NCBI RefSeq assembly: GCF_001936575.1
Contig: NZ_MSMP01000010.1
Location: 124,001 to 188,000, forward strand
From: Tenacibaculum agarivorans
GTDB taxonomy: Bacteria > Bacteroidota > Bacteroidia > Flavobacteriales > Flavobacteriaceae
Direction of reading: 5' to 3'
DNA: 64,000 nt
Position 1 is the stretch's first letter. Each line of letters starts with the position of its first letter. The position numbers and the translations under genes were made by a program. This document shows positions 26,197-34,185 of the stretch, one piece after another. Below the pieces are notes generated by a model. It was given only the letters and a program-made list of their open reading frames with translations, was not told the origin of the DNA and did not search any database.

Positions 26197-26680
26197 GGTA
26201 CATTAAATCTCTTATAGTTTCACAGTTTTGAACACTTGATGCAGCTAATAAACCTGAGGCTCTAGCAAAGTCATCTAATTGATCATCATAAACTACTACT
26301 AATCCAGGTTTACCTTCTACAGGGTCATTAATTCCAGCCCCATCGGTTCGTGGAATCACTATTAGATTTCTAAACTCAACTGTTTCAGCATCTACATTTG
26401 AATTACAAGCTTCAATTGAACCAATTGTTACACCAAGTATGGATGCTACTGTATTTCTTCTACTTCGTTTTTCTGCAGACGTTAAACCTTGAGGGTATAG
26501 TAGTACTACATAAGAAGAAGTGTAATAATTAATCTTAGTCTTTGTTTTTGTTTTTTGGTTTAAAATTTTAGAAGATTTATCTGTTTCAACTATTAGTTCT
26601 TCTTCTACAATTTCTTCATTTTTTTCACAACTAATTGTACACGTAAATACAAGTAGCATTATCAAAAAAAGTTTTTTCAT
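26177..26680 (-). CDS. Lipoprotein partner of the CHAT protease, copy 2
   Basis: 167 residues. Lipoprotein signal MLLVFTCTISC (Cys18). The mature part, from about residue 54, reads SSYVVLLYPQGLTSAEKRSRR and continues GVTIGSIEACNSNVDAETVEF. The VVLLYPxGLTxxEK...LGVTxxSIExC pattern resembles the I9-type propeptide domains that precede subtilisin-like proteases, but here it is a free lipoprotein; that link is an inference. Two Cys (after IEA and in QNCETIRDLM) could pair. Its stop overlaps the CHAT start, implying translational coupling. The neighbour at 26826-27338 is its paralogue. Confidence 0.75.
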   Translation of the reverse strand: MKKLFLIMLLVFTCTISCEKNEEIVEEELIVETDKSSKILNQKTKTKTKINYYTSSYVVLLYPQGLTSAEKRSRRNTVASILGVTIGSIEACNSNVDAETVEFRNLIVIPRTDGAGINDPVEGKPGLVVVYDDQLDDFARASGLLAASSVQNCETIRDLMYLGDIRD

Positions 26681-26761
26681 TTATTAAATAATTTAAAGTT
26701 TTTTTAGATACTTATTGATATACTAGGTTTTTTAATCATAGGTATCTTTGAATAAAACACA

Positions 26762-26845
26762 ATTGTTTAAATATTAAAAATTAGCTCCCATATAAAAGAG
26801 AGCTAATATAAAAATCGGTTAAGAATTAGTTTCTAATATCTCCAA
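26762..26845 (-). pseudogene. Fossil of the CHAT gene 5' end
   Basis: Downstream of lipoprotein copy 1 the minus strand still reads CTTGGAGATATTAGAAACTAA, then ATTAGCTCTCTTTTATATGG and GAGCTAAT. This lines up with the first roughly 32 codons of the intact CHAT gene (TTGGAGATATTAGAGACTAA, then CTAGCTCTCTATTCTATGGG). Small deletions and an early in-frame stop disable it. It shows that lipoprotein plus CHAT start were duplicated together, with an offset of 649 bases, and that the extra CHAT copy was lost. Confidence 0.8.
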
Positions 26846-27338
26846 GATACATTAAAGCTCTTATAGTTTCACAAGTTTGAACATTAGAAGCAGCTAATAA
26901 TCCAGATGATCTTGCAAGACTATCTAAATCTTCTAAATTTATAGTTACTACATAAGGAGGAACGTCACCTTCTACAGGATCATTAACTCCAGCACCATCA
27001 GTTCGATTAAATACGATTAGATTTCTAAATTCTACAGTCTCAGCATCAACATTTGCATGACAAAACTCTATTGAAGTAATAGTTACGCCTAATCGACTAG
27101 CTAATAAGTTTCTTCTATTTTGTCTTTCAATAGCTGTTAAACCCTCAGGATATAATAAAACTACATGAGTAGAATACTCATTGTTGGTAGTTCTTTTTGT
27201 TTTTTGTTTAAGATTTAAGAGTTTAGGTGTCTCTTTAGCTTCAATTTTTATTTCTTCTTCAATTACAACTTCTTCATTTTTTTCGCAACCAATTGTGAAT
27301 ACTAGTGCTAATAACACTAGTAAAAATAATTTTTTCAT
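26826..27338 (-). CDS. Lipoprotein partner of the CHAT protease, copy 1
   Basis: 170 residues, paralogue of the gene at 26177-26680. The lipobox is ALVFTIGC (Cys18). Shared blocks include HVVLLYPEGLTAIERQNRR, LGVTITSIEFC, NVDAETVEFRNLIV, RTDGAGVNDPVEG and the C-terminal YLGDIRN. The Glu-rich linker after the lipidated Cys would let the domain reach away from the membrane. Its start faces the ECF sigma gene across a 99-base divergent promoter region, so both arms may be controlled together. No known enzyme motif is present. Confidence 0.75.
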   Translation of the reverse strand: MKKLFLLVLLALVFTIGCEKNEEVVIEEEIKIEAKETPKLLNLKQKTKRTTNNEYSTHVVLLYPEGLTAIERQNRRNLLASRLGVTITSIEFCHANVDAETVEFRNLIVFNRTDGAGVNDPVEGDVPPYVVTINLEDLDSLARSSGLLAASNVQTCETIRALMYLGDIRN

Positions 27339-27412
27339 TTTGTATAATTTTATGTTCCCCTATTAAGTATGTAAAACTTAAAAATGTTACCCACGCAAAA
27401 GTATAAAAATTT

Positions 27413-27420
27413 TATTTTTG
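27413..27420 (+). promoter_or_regulatory. -7 box upstream of the ECF sigma gene
   Basis: TATTTTTG fits TAnnTTTG and lies 17 bases before the ATG at 27438. No TTG is seen at the usual -33 distance, which could mean an activator or an alternative sigma recognises the upstream part (GTTACCCACGC at 27386-27396). Confidence 0.5.
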
Positions 27421-27437
27421 CTTAAGAATTAGATAAA

Positions 27438-27998
27438 ATGGATAGTAGCTTTTACTTAAATGCTCTTGAAAAAGGAGATTCTAAAGTAATTTCAAGAATT
27501 TACAAAATTAATTTTTCTCAAGTCAAACGATTTATTCTTCAGAATAAAGGAGGGATGGAAGATGCAGAAGATATTTTTCAAAAAGCATTGCTTCAAATAG
27601 CTGTTCGTCATAGAAAAGAAGGAATTGTAATTAAGAGTAGTTTTGACGCCTATTTATTTACAGTTTGTAAAAATTTATGGAGAAGAGAATTAAATAATCG
27701 TAAAACAAGGGTAACAAATAACGAAATAGTAGAACAGGTAAGTGAAGCTAGAGATAATGCTAGTGCAATTATAGAACAAAAAAGACACGAATTGTTTTTA
27801 GAAAAACTGAATGAAATATCAGATAATTGTAAAAATATCTTATCAATGTTTTTTGCTAAAATTTCTTATGCAGAAATAGTTGAGAGTACAGAATATAATT
27901 CTGAAACAGTTGTAAGGCAACGTGTTTTTAAATGTAAGAAGAAGCTTACAGAGCTTATAAAAAAAGATGAAAGATATAATTCATTACGAGAATTATGA
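27438..27998 (+). CDS. ECF-type RNA polymerase sigma factor
   Basis: 186 residues. Region 2 is visible at residues about 18-85 (QKALLQIAVRHRKEG, FDAYLFTVCKNLWRRELNNRK) and region 4 at about 120-175 (LEKLNEISDNCKNILSMFF, SYAEIVESTEYNSETVVRQR, FKCKKKLTELI). The layout matches the Bacteroidota sigma-70 family with a divergent region 4. Its stop overlaps the next gene's ATG by 4 bases (ATGA), so the pair is translationally coupled. It is divergent from the lipoprotein/CHAT operon, which it may regulate. Confidence 0.88.
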   Translation: MDSSFYLNALEKGDSKVISRIYKINFSQVKRFILQNKGGMEDAEDIFQKALLQIAVRHRKEGIVIKSSFDAYLFTVCKNLWRRELNNRKTRVTNNEIVEQVSEARDNASAIIEQKRHELFLEKLNEISDNCKNILSMFFAKISYAEIVESTEYNSETVVRQRVFKCKKKLTELIKKDERYNSLREL

Positions 27999-28783
27999 AT
28001 ATAGAAGACGATATTTTAATTGAACAATTTTTGAGAGATCAACTTTCTGAAGAAGAAAAACAGTTTTTTTTAGAGAGGATTGATACAGATGATAATTTCA
28101 AAAAGCATTTTATATTTGAAAAGCAACTTTTTGAGTCTTTAAACGAAGATTCGTGGAGTACAGTTGAGAATACTAATGCATCAGAAATTGAAGAATACAA
28201 AACAATTTTTGAGAGTGAAGAAATCAAAGCGTTGAAAGAAGTAATAAAACAAGCTTCTAAGAAGAAAGATAAAACGAGTAAAATAAGGATTATTACGTTA
28301 ATTTCAGGATTGGCTGCTGCTGTACTAATACTAATAACATTAAACGTTTTTCAAAATTCACCAGTAGATGTAGATACCATATACAATAATAACATTGAAT
28401 TACAGAAACTACCTTCATTTATTACTAGGGGAGGAGAAACAGACACCTTACTAATTAAAGCAGAAAATTTATTTAAAGAGAAAAAATATAAAGAAGTTAT
28501 TACTCTTTTAGATGAAGTTCTTAGTAAAGAAAAAGAGAACAGTAATGTATATTTATATAAGGCTATTGCTCACATTGAACTAAACGAGTTTGATGCAGCT
28601 GAATCTGTATTAGATACCTTAATAAAAAGTGAATTAATAGATGCAGAAAAAGGATATTGGTATAAAAGTTTACTATACCTAAAATCTAAGAAAATAAAAG
28701 AAGCAAAAGAGGAATTAAAAAAAACTGTAGATAATACTTTCTATAATCATAAAAAGGCAAAAAAAATATTAAAAGAATTATAG
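27995..28783 (+). CDS. Membrane TPR protein, probable anti-sigma or sensor partner
   Basis: 262 residues. Residues 1-96 are cytoplasmic and acidic (LIEQFLRDQLSEEEKQFFLERI, like zinc-less anti-sigma N-terminal domains). Residues 98-119 form one transmembrane helix (IRIITLISGLAAAVLILITL). Residues about 150-260 form tetratricopeptide repeats (AENLFKEKKYKEVITLLDEV, YKAIAHIELNEFDAAESVL) that should face the periplasm. The arrangement, plus the 4-base overlap with the ECF sigma gene, makes it the natural membrane partner of that sigma factor. The periplasmic TPRs match the topology predicted for the TPR-CHAT protease next door. Confidence 0.75.
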   Translation: MNIEDDILIEQFLRDQLSEEEKQFFLERIDTDDNFKKHFIFEKQLFESLNEDSWSTVENTNASEIEEYKTIFESEEIKALKEVIKQASKKKDKTSKIRIITLISGLAAAVLILITLNVFQNSPVDVDTIYNNNIELQKLPSFITRGGETDTLLIKAENLFKEKKYKEVITLLDEVLSKEKENSNVYLYKAIAHIELNEFDAAESVLDTLIKSELIDAEKGYWYKSLLYLKSKKIKEAKEELKKTVDNTFYNHKKAKKILKEL

Positions 28784-28914
28784 GTTAATGTGTTAATAAT
28801 AGTGGTGGAATAAAAAACGCCATCTGAAATACAAACGACGTAAAAATTAATAGAAGTCATAGTGCTAAGCTAACTTAGGTAAGACTTATGGAAATTTATA
28901 ATTTTTACAATAGG

Positions 28915-31734
28915 TTATAACTCCTTTTTTAAAAACTTAGCAGTATAACTTGATTTATGTTTCGCAACTTTTTCAGGAGTTCCAGTAACTAAAATTTGTC
29001 CACCTCCTTTACCACCTTCCATTCCTACATCTATTATGTGGTCGGCAAGTTTTATAACATCAAGGTTATGTTCAATAATTAATACTGTATTCCCTTTATC
29101 AGCTAACTTGTTTAAAACCTCCATTAATACTCTAATATCTTCAAAATGTAATCCTGTTGTAGGTTCATCTAGAATATAAAAAGTGTTTCCTGTATCTCTT
29201 TTGGAAAGCTCAGAAGCTAATTTAATGCGTTGGGCTTCACCTCCAGACAGGGTTGTGGATTGTTGTCCAAGTGTAATATATCCTAGTCCAACATCTTGTA
29301 TTGTTTTAAGCTTTCTATATATTTTAGGAATGTGCTCAAAGAAATCTACCGCTTGATTAATGGTCATTTCTAAAACATCAGAAATTGATTTTCCTTTATA
29401 ACGGATTTCTAAAGTTTCTCTATTGAATCTCTTTCCCTGACAGGTTTCACACTCTACATGTACATCAGGTAAAAAGTTCATTTCAATTACTCTAACACCA
29501 CCACCTTGACAAGTTTCACAGCGTCCCCCTTTTACATTAAAACTAAAACGTCCGGGTTTATAACCACGTATAGATGCTTCAGGAGTTTTAGAAAATAAAC
29601 TTCTAATTTCTCCAAAAACACCTGTATATGTAGCAGGGTTAGAACGTGGAGTTCTACCAATTGGAGATTGATCTATATCAATTACCTTATCAATGTGTTC
29701 TAAGCCCTTAATACTTTTATATGGCATAGGTTCTTTTACACCACGATAAATATGAGCATTTAAAATGGGGTACAAGGTTTCATTGATTAGAGTAGATTTT
29801 CCACTACCAGAAACACCAGTAACACAAATCATTTTTCCTAAAGGAAATTCAACAGTAACATTTTTCAAATTATTACCTGTTGCCCCAGATAATTTTATAG
29901 AGTTACCATTTCCCTTTCTTCTCTGTTTTGGAACTTCAATGGTTTTTCTTTTGGATAAATAATCCGCTGTAAGAGTAGCGTGTTGTTTTAAATCGTCAAA
30001 AGTTCCTCGACTTACAATTTCACCACCATGTCTTCCAGCACCTGGACCAATATCTAAAACATAATCTGCATTTTTAATCATATCCTCATCGTGTTCAACA
30101 ACAAGAACAGAGTTCCCAACATCTCTTAGTTTTAATAAAGAATCTATCAACTTTTGATTATCTCTTTGATGCAAACCAATACTAGGTTCGTCTAAAATGT
30201 ACAAAACACCAACTAACTGAGAACCAATTTGAGTAGCTAAGCGTATACGTTGCGCTTCACCTCCAGATAATGATTTAGAAGTTCTGTCTAAGGTTAAATA
30301 ATCCAATCCAACATCTAATAAAAACTGAATTCTAGTTCTAATTTCTTTGATGATCTCAGAAGCAATTTGAAGCTGTTTTGTATTTAATTTACTTTCAATA
30401 TCTGAAAACCAAGAAGCCAATTCTTTTACATCCATTTGTGCAAGATCACTAATGTTCTTGTCTGCAACTTTAAAATGTAAAGCTTCTTTCTTAAGTCGTT
30501 TACCTTCACAATGAGAGCATTTGATTTCATCCATGAAACCTTTAGCCCATCTTTTAATCGAAGTACTATCAGAATTTTTATATTGATTAGTAATAAATGA
30601 AATAATACCTTCAAAATCAATTTCATAATTTCTGGTAACACCAGCAGTTTTAGATTGAATTTTAAAAGTCTCTTTACCTCCATTTAAAATTACATCAAGA
30701 GCTTCTTTAGGAATGGAGTCAATAGGATCAGTTAATTTAAACTTATAGCGTTCTGCTATGGTCTGTAATTGTTTAAAAATCCAACTATTTTTTTGTTCTC
30801 CCAGTGGTATAATTCCTCCATTTTTTATAGATACTTTTCCGTCTGGAATTACTTTTTTTAAGTTAACTTCATTAGTAATACCTAAACCGTTACAATGTTC
30901 ACAAGCTCCTTTAGGAGAATTAAAAGAAAAAGTATTTGGTTCAGGGTTTGGATAGGCTATTCCTGTTGTAGGGCACATCAGTTCTCTACTAAAATACCTT
31001 GGTTTTACATCATCAACATCAATAACCATTAAAATATTATCACCAGTATATAAAGCCGTTTTTATCGTTTCTTCTAAGCGTTTTTCAGCTTCAGAATTTA
31101 CAACTAATCGATCAATAACTACTTCAATATCGTGCGTTTTATATCGATCTAGTTTCATGCCTTTTTCAATTTCCCTAATTTCACCATCAACACGAACTCT
31201 AACAAATCCTTGTTTAGATATTTGTTCAAATAATTCTCGATAGTGACCTTTTCTAGATTTAATTAAGGGAGCAAGAATAGCTACTCGTTTATCAGAAAAA
31301 TCTTTTAAAATAAGTTCCTTTATTTGCTCATCTGAATAGCTAATCATTTTCTCACCAGTATTGTAAGAATAGGCATCAGATGCTCTGGAAAATAAAAGGC
31401 GTAAGAAATCATAAATTTCAGTAATTGTTCCTACAGTTGAGCGTGGACTTTTGTTGGTCGTTTTTTGCTCTATGGAAATAACAGGAGATAAACCATCAAT
31501 TTTATCAACATCTGGTCGTTCTAATCCTCCTAAGAATTGTCGTGCATATGCAGAAAACGTTTCAATATATCTACGTTGTCCTTCCGCATAAATAGTATCA
31601 AAAGCTAATGAAGATTTACCACTTCCACTTAGTCCAGTAATGACTACTAGTTTTTCGCGAGGAATTTTTACATCTATATTTTTAAGATTATGAGCTCTAG
31701 CTCCATAAACTTCAATGAATTCTTGTTCTTTCAA
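28915..31734 (-). CDS. uvrA: Excinuclease ABC subunit A
   Basis: About 939 residues from a TTG at 31734 ([20 protein letters not shown] follows). The frame extends to an ATG at 31788, but that adds an odd hydrophobic MLINGFYLIILFFCK, so the TTG start is favoured. UvrA is the damage-recognising ATPase dimer of nucleotide excision repair. Visible are two ABC cassettes with Walker A sites ([13 protein letters not shown] and [10 protein letters not shown]), two LSGGEAQRI signatures, and Zn-binding CxxC motifs ([23 protein letters not shown]). Monocistronic. Confidence 0.96.
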   Translation of the reverse strand: MKEQEFIEVYGARAHNLKNIDVKIPREKLVVITGLSGSGKSSLAFDTIYAEGQRRYIETFSAYARQFLGGLERPDVDKIDGLSPVISIEQKTTNKSPRSTVGTITEIYDFLRLLFSRASDAYSYNTGEKMISYSDEQIKELILKDFSDKRVAILAPLIKSRKGHYRELFEQISKQGFVRVRVDGEIREIEKGMKLDRYKTHDIEVVIDRLVVNSEAEKRLEETIKTALYTGDNILMVIDVDDVKPRYFSRELMCPTTGIAYPNPEPNTFSFNSPKGACEHCNGLGITNEVNLKKVIPDGKVSIKNGGIIPLGEQKNSWIFKQLQTIAERYKFKLTDPIDSIPKEALDVILNGGKETFKIQSKTAGVTRNYEIDFEGIISFITNQYKNSDSTSIKRWAKGFMDEIKCSHCEGKRLKKEALHFKVADKNISDLAQMDVKELASWFSDIESKLNTKQLQIASEIIKEIRTRIQFLLDVGLDYLTLDRTSKSLSGGEAQRIRLATQIGSQLVGVLYILDEPSIGLHQRDNQKLIDSLLKLRDVGNSVLVVEHDEDMIKNADYVLDIGPGAGRHGGEIVSRGTFDDLKQHATLTADYLSKRKTIEVPKQRRKGNGNSIKLSGATGNNLKNVTVEFPLGKMICVTGVSGSGKSTLINETLYPILNAHIYRGVKEPMPYKSIKGLEHIDKVIDIDQSPIGRTPRSNPATYTGVFGEIRSLFSKTPEASIRGYKPGRFSFNVKGGRCETCQGGGVRVIEMNFLPDVHVECETCQGKRFNRETLEIRYKGKSISDVLEMTINQAVDFFEHIPKIYRKLKTIQDVGLGYITLGQQSTTLSGGEAQRIKLASELSKRDTGNTFYILDEPTTGLHFEDIRVLMEVLNKLADKGNTVLIIEHNLDVIKLADHIIDVGMEGGKGGGQILVTGTPEKVAKHKSSYTAKFLKKEL

Positions 31735-31823
31735 AGTATCTATTTTGCAAAAGAACAAAATTATTAAATAGAATCCATTAATCAACATCTATAATGAATT
31801 TGTATTTTAGCTAAAAAGTAATT

Positions 31824-32798
31824 ATGAAAATAATTATAATTTTAAGTCTACTAATAACTTTTAATTTTTATGCACAAATACCAGCTCATATCAAAAGTGA
31901 ACTTACTTCTGAGCATGTACCTGTTTTAGCAACAAAATTTAGTATGATTCCTCCTAAAGGATTTCAAATGGAGCCCTTAGTTTCTGGGTTCGTAAAAGAA
32001 AGTAGAGATGTAGCTTATATAGAAATGCTAACAGTTCATAATTCGTTTAAAAAAAGAATTTCAGTTAAAAATTTTGAGCAATTTGGAGAGAATGTAAAAA
32101 TAGATCGTTTTAAATTCAATACAAAAGATGCGATATGGGTTAGTTATGAAAGTGAAGAATATCCTGGCATTAAAAAACAAAAGAAAATTTTATATGTAGA
32201 TTTTGATGAAAAGACGCTTTTAACTATTGTTGGAGATTATAGGATCTCAATAAAAGATGAAGTTGAGAAAGAGATCCAAAAAAGTATGTTATCAGTTGTA
32301 TTTACACCTCAAAAGAAAATTGTTTTTTCTGATAGAGTAGGAGGAAACGTTGATGTGGAGAAGTTTGGTTTAAAGAGGTCAGGATATTGGGCGAATAAAC
32401 TAACATATAAAGGAGATGGTAAAGAGAAAAAATTATCTTCTACTAAGATTCATGTAACAATTAAGCATGATTATATTGATAGTAGTAATCTAACTCAATA
32501 TAAAAAAATAGATAAAAGAGTTTTTAGTTTATCTTATAGTAATAGTAAAGTAAAATCAGATACTCCTGTTGATATTAATCCTATACAGATTGATGGTTTA
32601 GAAGGGTATGAGTTGGAATATTATAAGAGAGATAAAAAAGGGAATATCATCCAAGTTTGTAGTACCGCAATAGTTTTTAGAGGGGATACTTATTATGCTT
32701 TACAAGCTAACTACAGATCTGATATTTTAACTAAGAAAGAAGTACAATATTATAAAAATACGTTTAAGGAATTATTTAATACTTTTAAGCGCAAATAA
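31824..32798 (+). CDS. Secreted hypothetical protein
   Basis: 324 residues with signal peptide MKIIIILSLLITFNFYAQ. The N-terminal half (FSMIPPKGFQMEPLVSGFVKESRDVAYIEM) looks like the PsbP/DcrB-type fold that often starts with a conserved MIPPxGF turn; this is a fold-level guess. There are no catalytic motifs. It precedes the PspC-like and potassium-channel genes on the same strand (16-base gap), so the three may form an envelope-related operon. Confidence 0.6.
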   Translation: MKIIIILSLLITFNFYAQIPAHIKSELTSEHVPVLATKFSMIPPKGFQMEPLVSGFVKESRDVAYIEMLTVHNSFKKRISVKNFEQFGENVKIDRFKFNTKDAIWVSYESEEYPGIKKQKKILYVDFDEKTLLTIVGDYRISIKDEVEKEIQKSMLSVVFTPQKKIVFSDRVGGNVDVEKFGLKRSGYWANKLTYKGDGKEKKLSSTKIHVTIKHDYIDSSNLTQYKKIDKRVFSLSYSNSKVKSDTPVDINPIQIDGLEGYELEYYKRDKKGNIIQVCSTAIVFRGDTYYALQANYRSDILTKKEVQYYKNTFKELFNTFKRK

Positions 32799-32814
32799 TA
32801 AATTCAAAATAGAA

Positions 32815-33036
32815 ATGGTAAAATCAATCAGGCATTTTTTTGAGCGTTATGGTTTTGATGTATCCTCTAGGTTCGCAGACCGATTAGGAATGAGAGTGGT
32901 AAATGTTCGATTATTTTTCATTTACTTTTCGTTTGTCACTGTTGGTTTATCATTTGGTTTATACTTAGTTTTTGCTTTTTTGTTGAAATTAAAAGATAAA
33001 ATTTATACCAAAAGAACTTCAGTTTTTGACTTATGA
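32815..33036 (+). CDS. PspC-domain small membrane protein
   Basis: 73 residues. The middle part (RFADRLGMRVVNVRLFFIYFSFVTVGLSFGLYLVFAFLL) matches the PspC domain: an amphipathic N-terminal part with the VRLFFIYF-type entry, followed by a hydrophobic hairpin. PspC proteins respond to inner-membrane stress in other bacteria. Its stop overlaps the start of the potassium channel gene by 4 bases (ATGA), suggesting coupled synthesis and a shared role at the inner membrane. Confidence 0.8.
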   Translation: MVKSIRHFFERYGFDVSSRFADRLGMRVVNVRLFFIYFSFVTVGLSFGLYLVFAFLLKLKDKIYTKRTSVFDL

Positions 33037-34037
33037 TAAAGTTGATTTTTAGATCACGTTTACATAAAGCACTCTTCTTAACAACACTAATTTTTTTATT
33101 AGGTTTGTTAGGATACTTATTACTATTTGATTACTCGTTTATAGATGCGTTATATATGACAGTAATCACGATAGCTACTGTTGGTTTTGGAGAAGTGCAT
33201 CCTTTTTCATCAGAAGAAAAAGTATTTACAATCTTTTTAATTATTTCTAGTTTATTTACTTTCGGATACGCGGTATCTTCTTTTTCAGAATATTTGATAA
33301 GTGGTGAGTTATTTGAACAACTTAAAATTAAAAAAGTGCAAAAAAAAATAGAACAATTACAAGGACATACTATTGTTTGTGGTTACGGAAGAAATGGAAA
33401 ACAAGCATTAACAAAACTCACAGATTTTAGAAGAGATGTGGTAATTATAGAAAAAGATAAAGAGCTAATTCAACATTTAGACGGGAATAGAATTTTAAAT
33501 ATCGAAGGAGATGCTACAACAGATGAAATACTGTTAAAGGCAGGAATACAAAAAGCAGAAAACTTAATTACAGCTTTACCTTCAGATGCAGATAATTTGT
33601 TTGTAGTGTTAACTGCCCGTCAATTAAATAAAGAGTGCAGAATTATTAGTAGAGCTTCACAAGAGAGTTCTTATAGTAAATTAAAAATTGCTGGAGCAGA
33701 TAATGTAATTATGCCAGATAAATTAGGAGGTGCACATATGGCTTCTTTAGTGGTAACACCTGATGTGATAGAGTTTGTAGACCGATTAACTATAGAAGGA
33801 GATACAACTGCTAATTTAGAAGAAGTAGCTATTGATAGTTTACCTGAAGAGTATATTAACAAAACTATTTTAGATCTTGATCTCAGAAAAAAAACAGGTT
33901 GTACAGTAATTGGTTTTAAAACAAATGAAAAAGAATATATTATAAATCCTGAAGCTTCTTTACAACTTACCGCAGGTGGTAATTTAATAGTATTAGGAAG
34001 ACCTGAACAAATAATGAAATTAAGGGAATTGTTTTAA
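33033..34037 (+). CDS. Two-TM potassium channel with RCK (TrkA-N/TrkA-C) domains
   Basis: 334 residues. Two transmembrane helices (about 12-33 and 66-86) flank a pore loop with the selectivity filter TVGFG at 49-53 (in ITIATVGFGEVHPFS). Residues 110-225 are the RCK Rossmann domain (HTIVCGYGRNGKQALTKL, then IIEKDKELIQHLDGNRILNIEGDATTDEIL), and about 250-334 the TrkA-C regulatory domain. It forms a tetramer in the inner membrane, gated by a nucleotide or Ca2+-like ligand. It overlaps the PspC-like gene by 4 bases. Confidence 0.95.
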   Translation: MIKLIFRSRLHKALFLTTLIFLLGLLGYLLLFDYSFIDALYMTVITIATVGFGEVHPFSSEEKVFTIFLIISSLFTFGYAVSSFSEYLISGELFEQLKIKKVQKKIEQLQGHTIVCGYGRNGKQALTKLTDFRRDVVIIEKDKELIQHLDGNRILNIEGDATTDEILLKAGIQKAENLITALPSDADNLFVVLTARQLNKECRIISRASQESSYSKLKIAGADNVIMPDKLGGAHMASLVVTPDVIEFVDRLTIEGDTTANLEEVAIDSLPEEYINKTILDLDLRKKTGCTVIGFKTNEKEYIINPEASLQLTAGGNLIVLGRPEQIMKLRELF

Positions 34038-34185
34038 ACTATTTTATAAGAAAAATACAAAAAAAGATATGCAAATAATTAAGAGAAAACTAACTTTAAA
34101 AATAGTTTTAACTCGAAAAACTTGTTAAAATTTTAGTTTTTTATGATATTGCGCCCCACTAATTCAACTAAATTATTATATATAC

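Noticed and set aside
23491..28783. CHAT block as a type III-E CRISPR (Craspase-like) system
   Set aside because: There is no gRAMP effector, Cas1/Cas2 or repeat array, and the CHAT protein has a signal peptide and membrane anchor.
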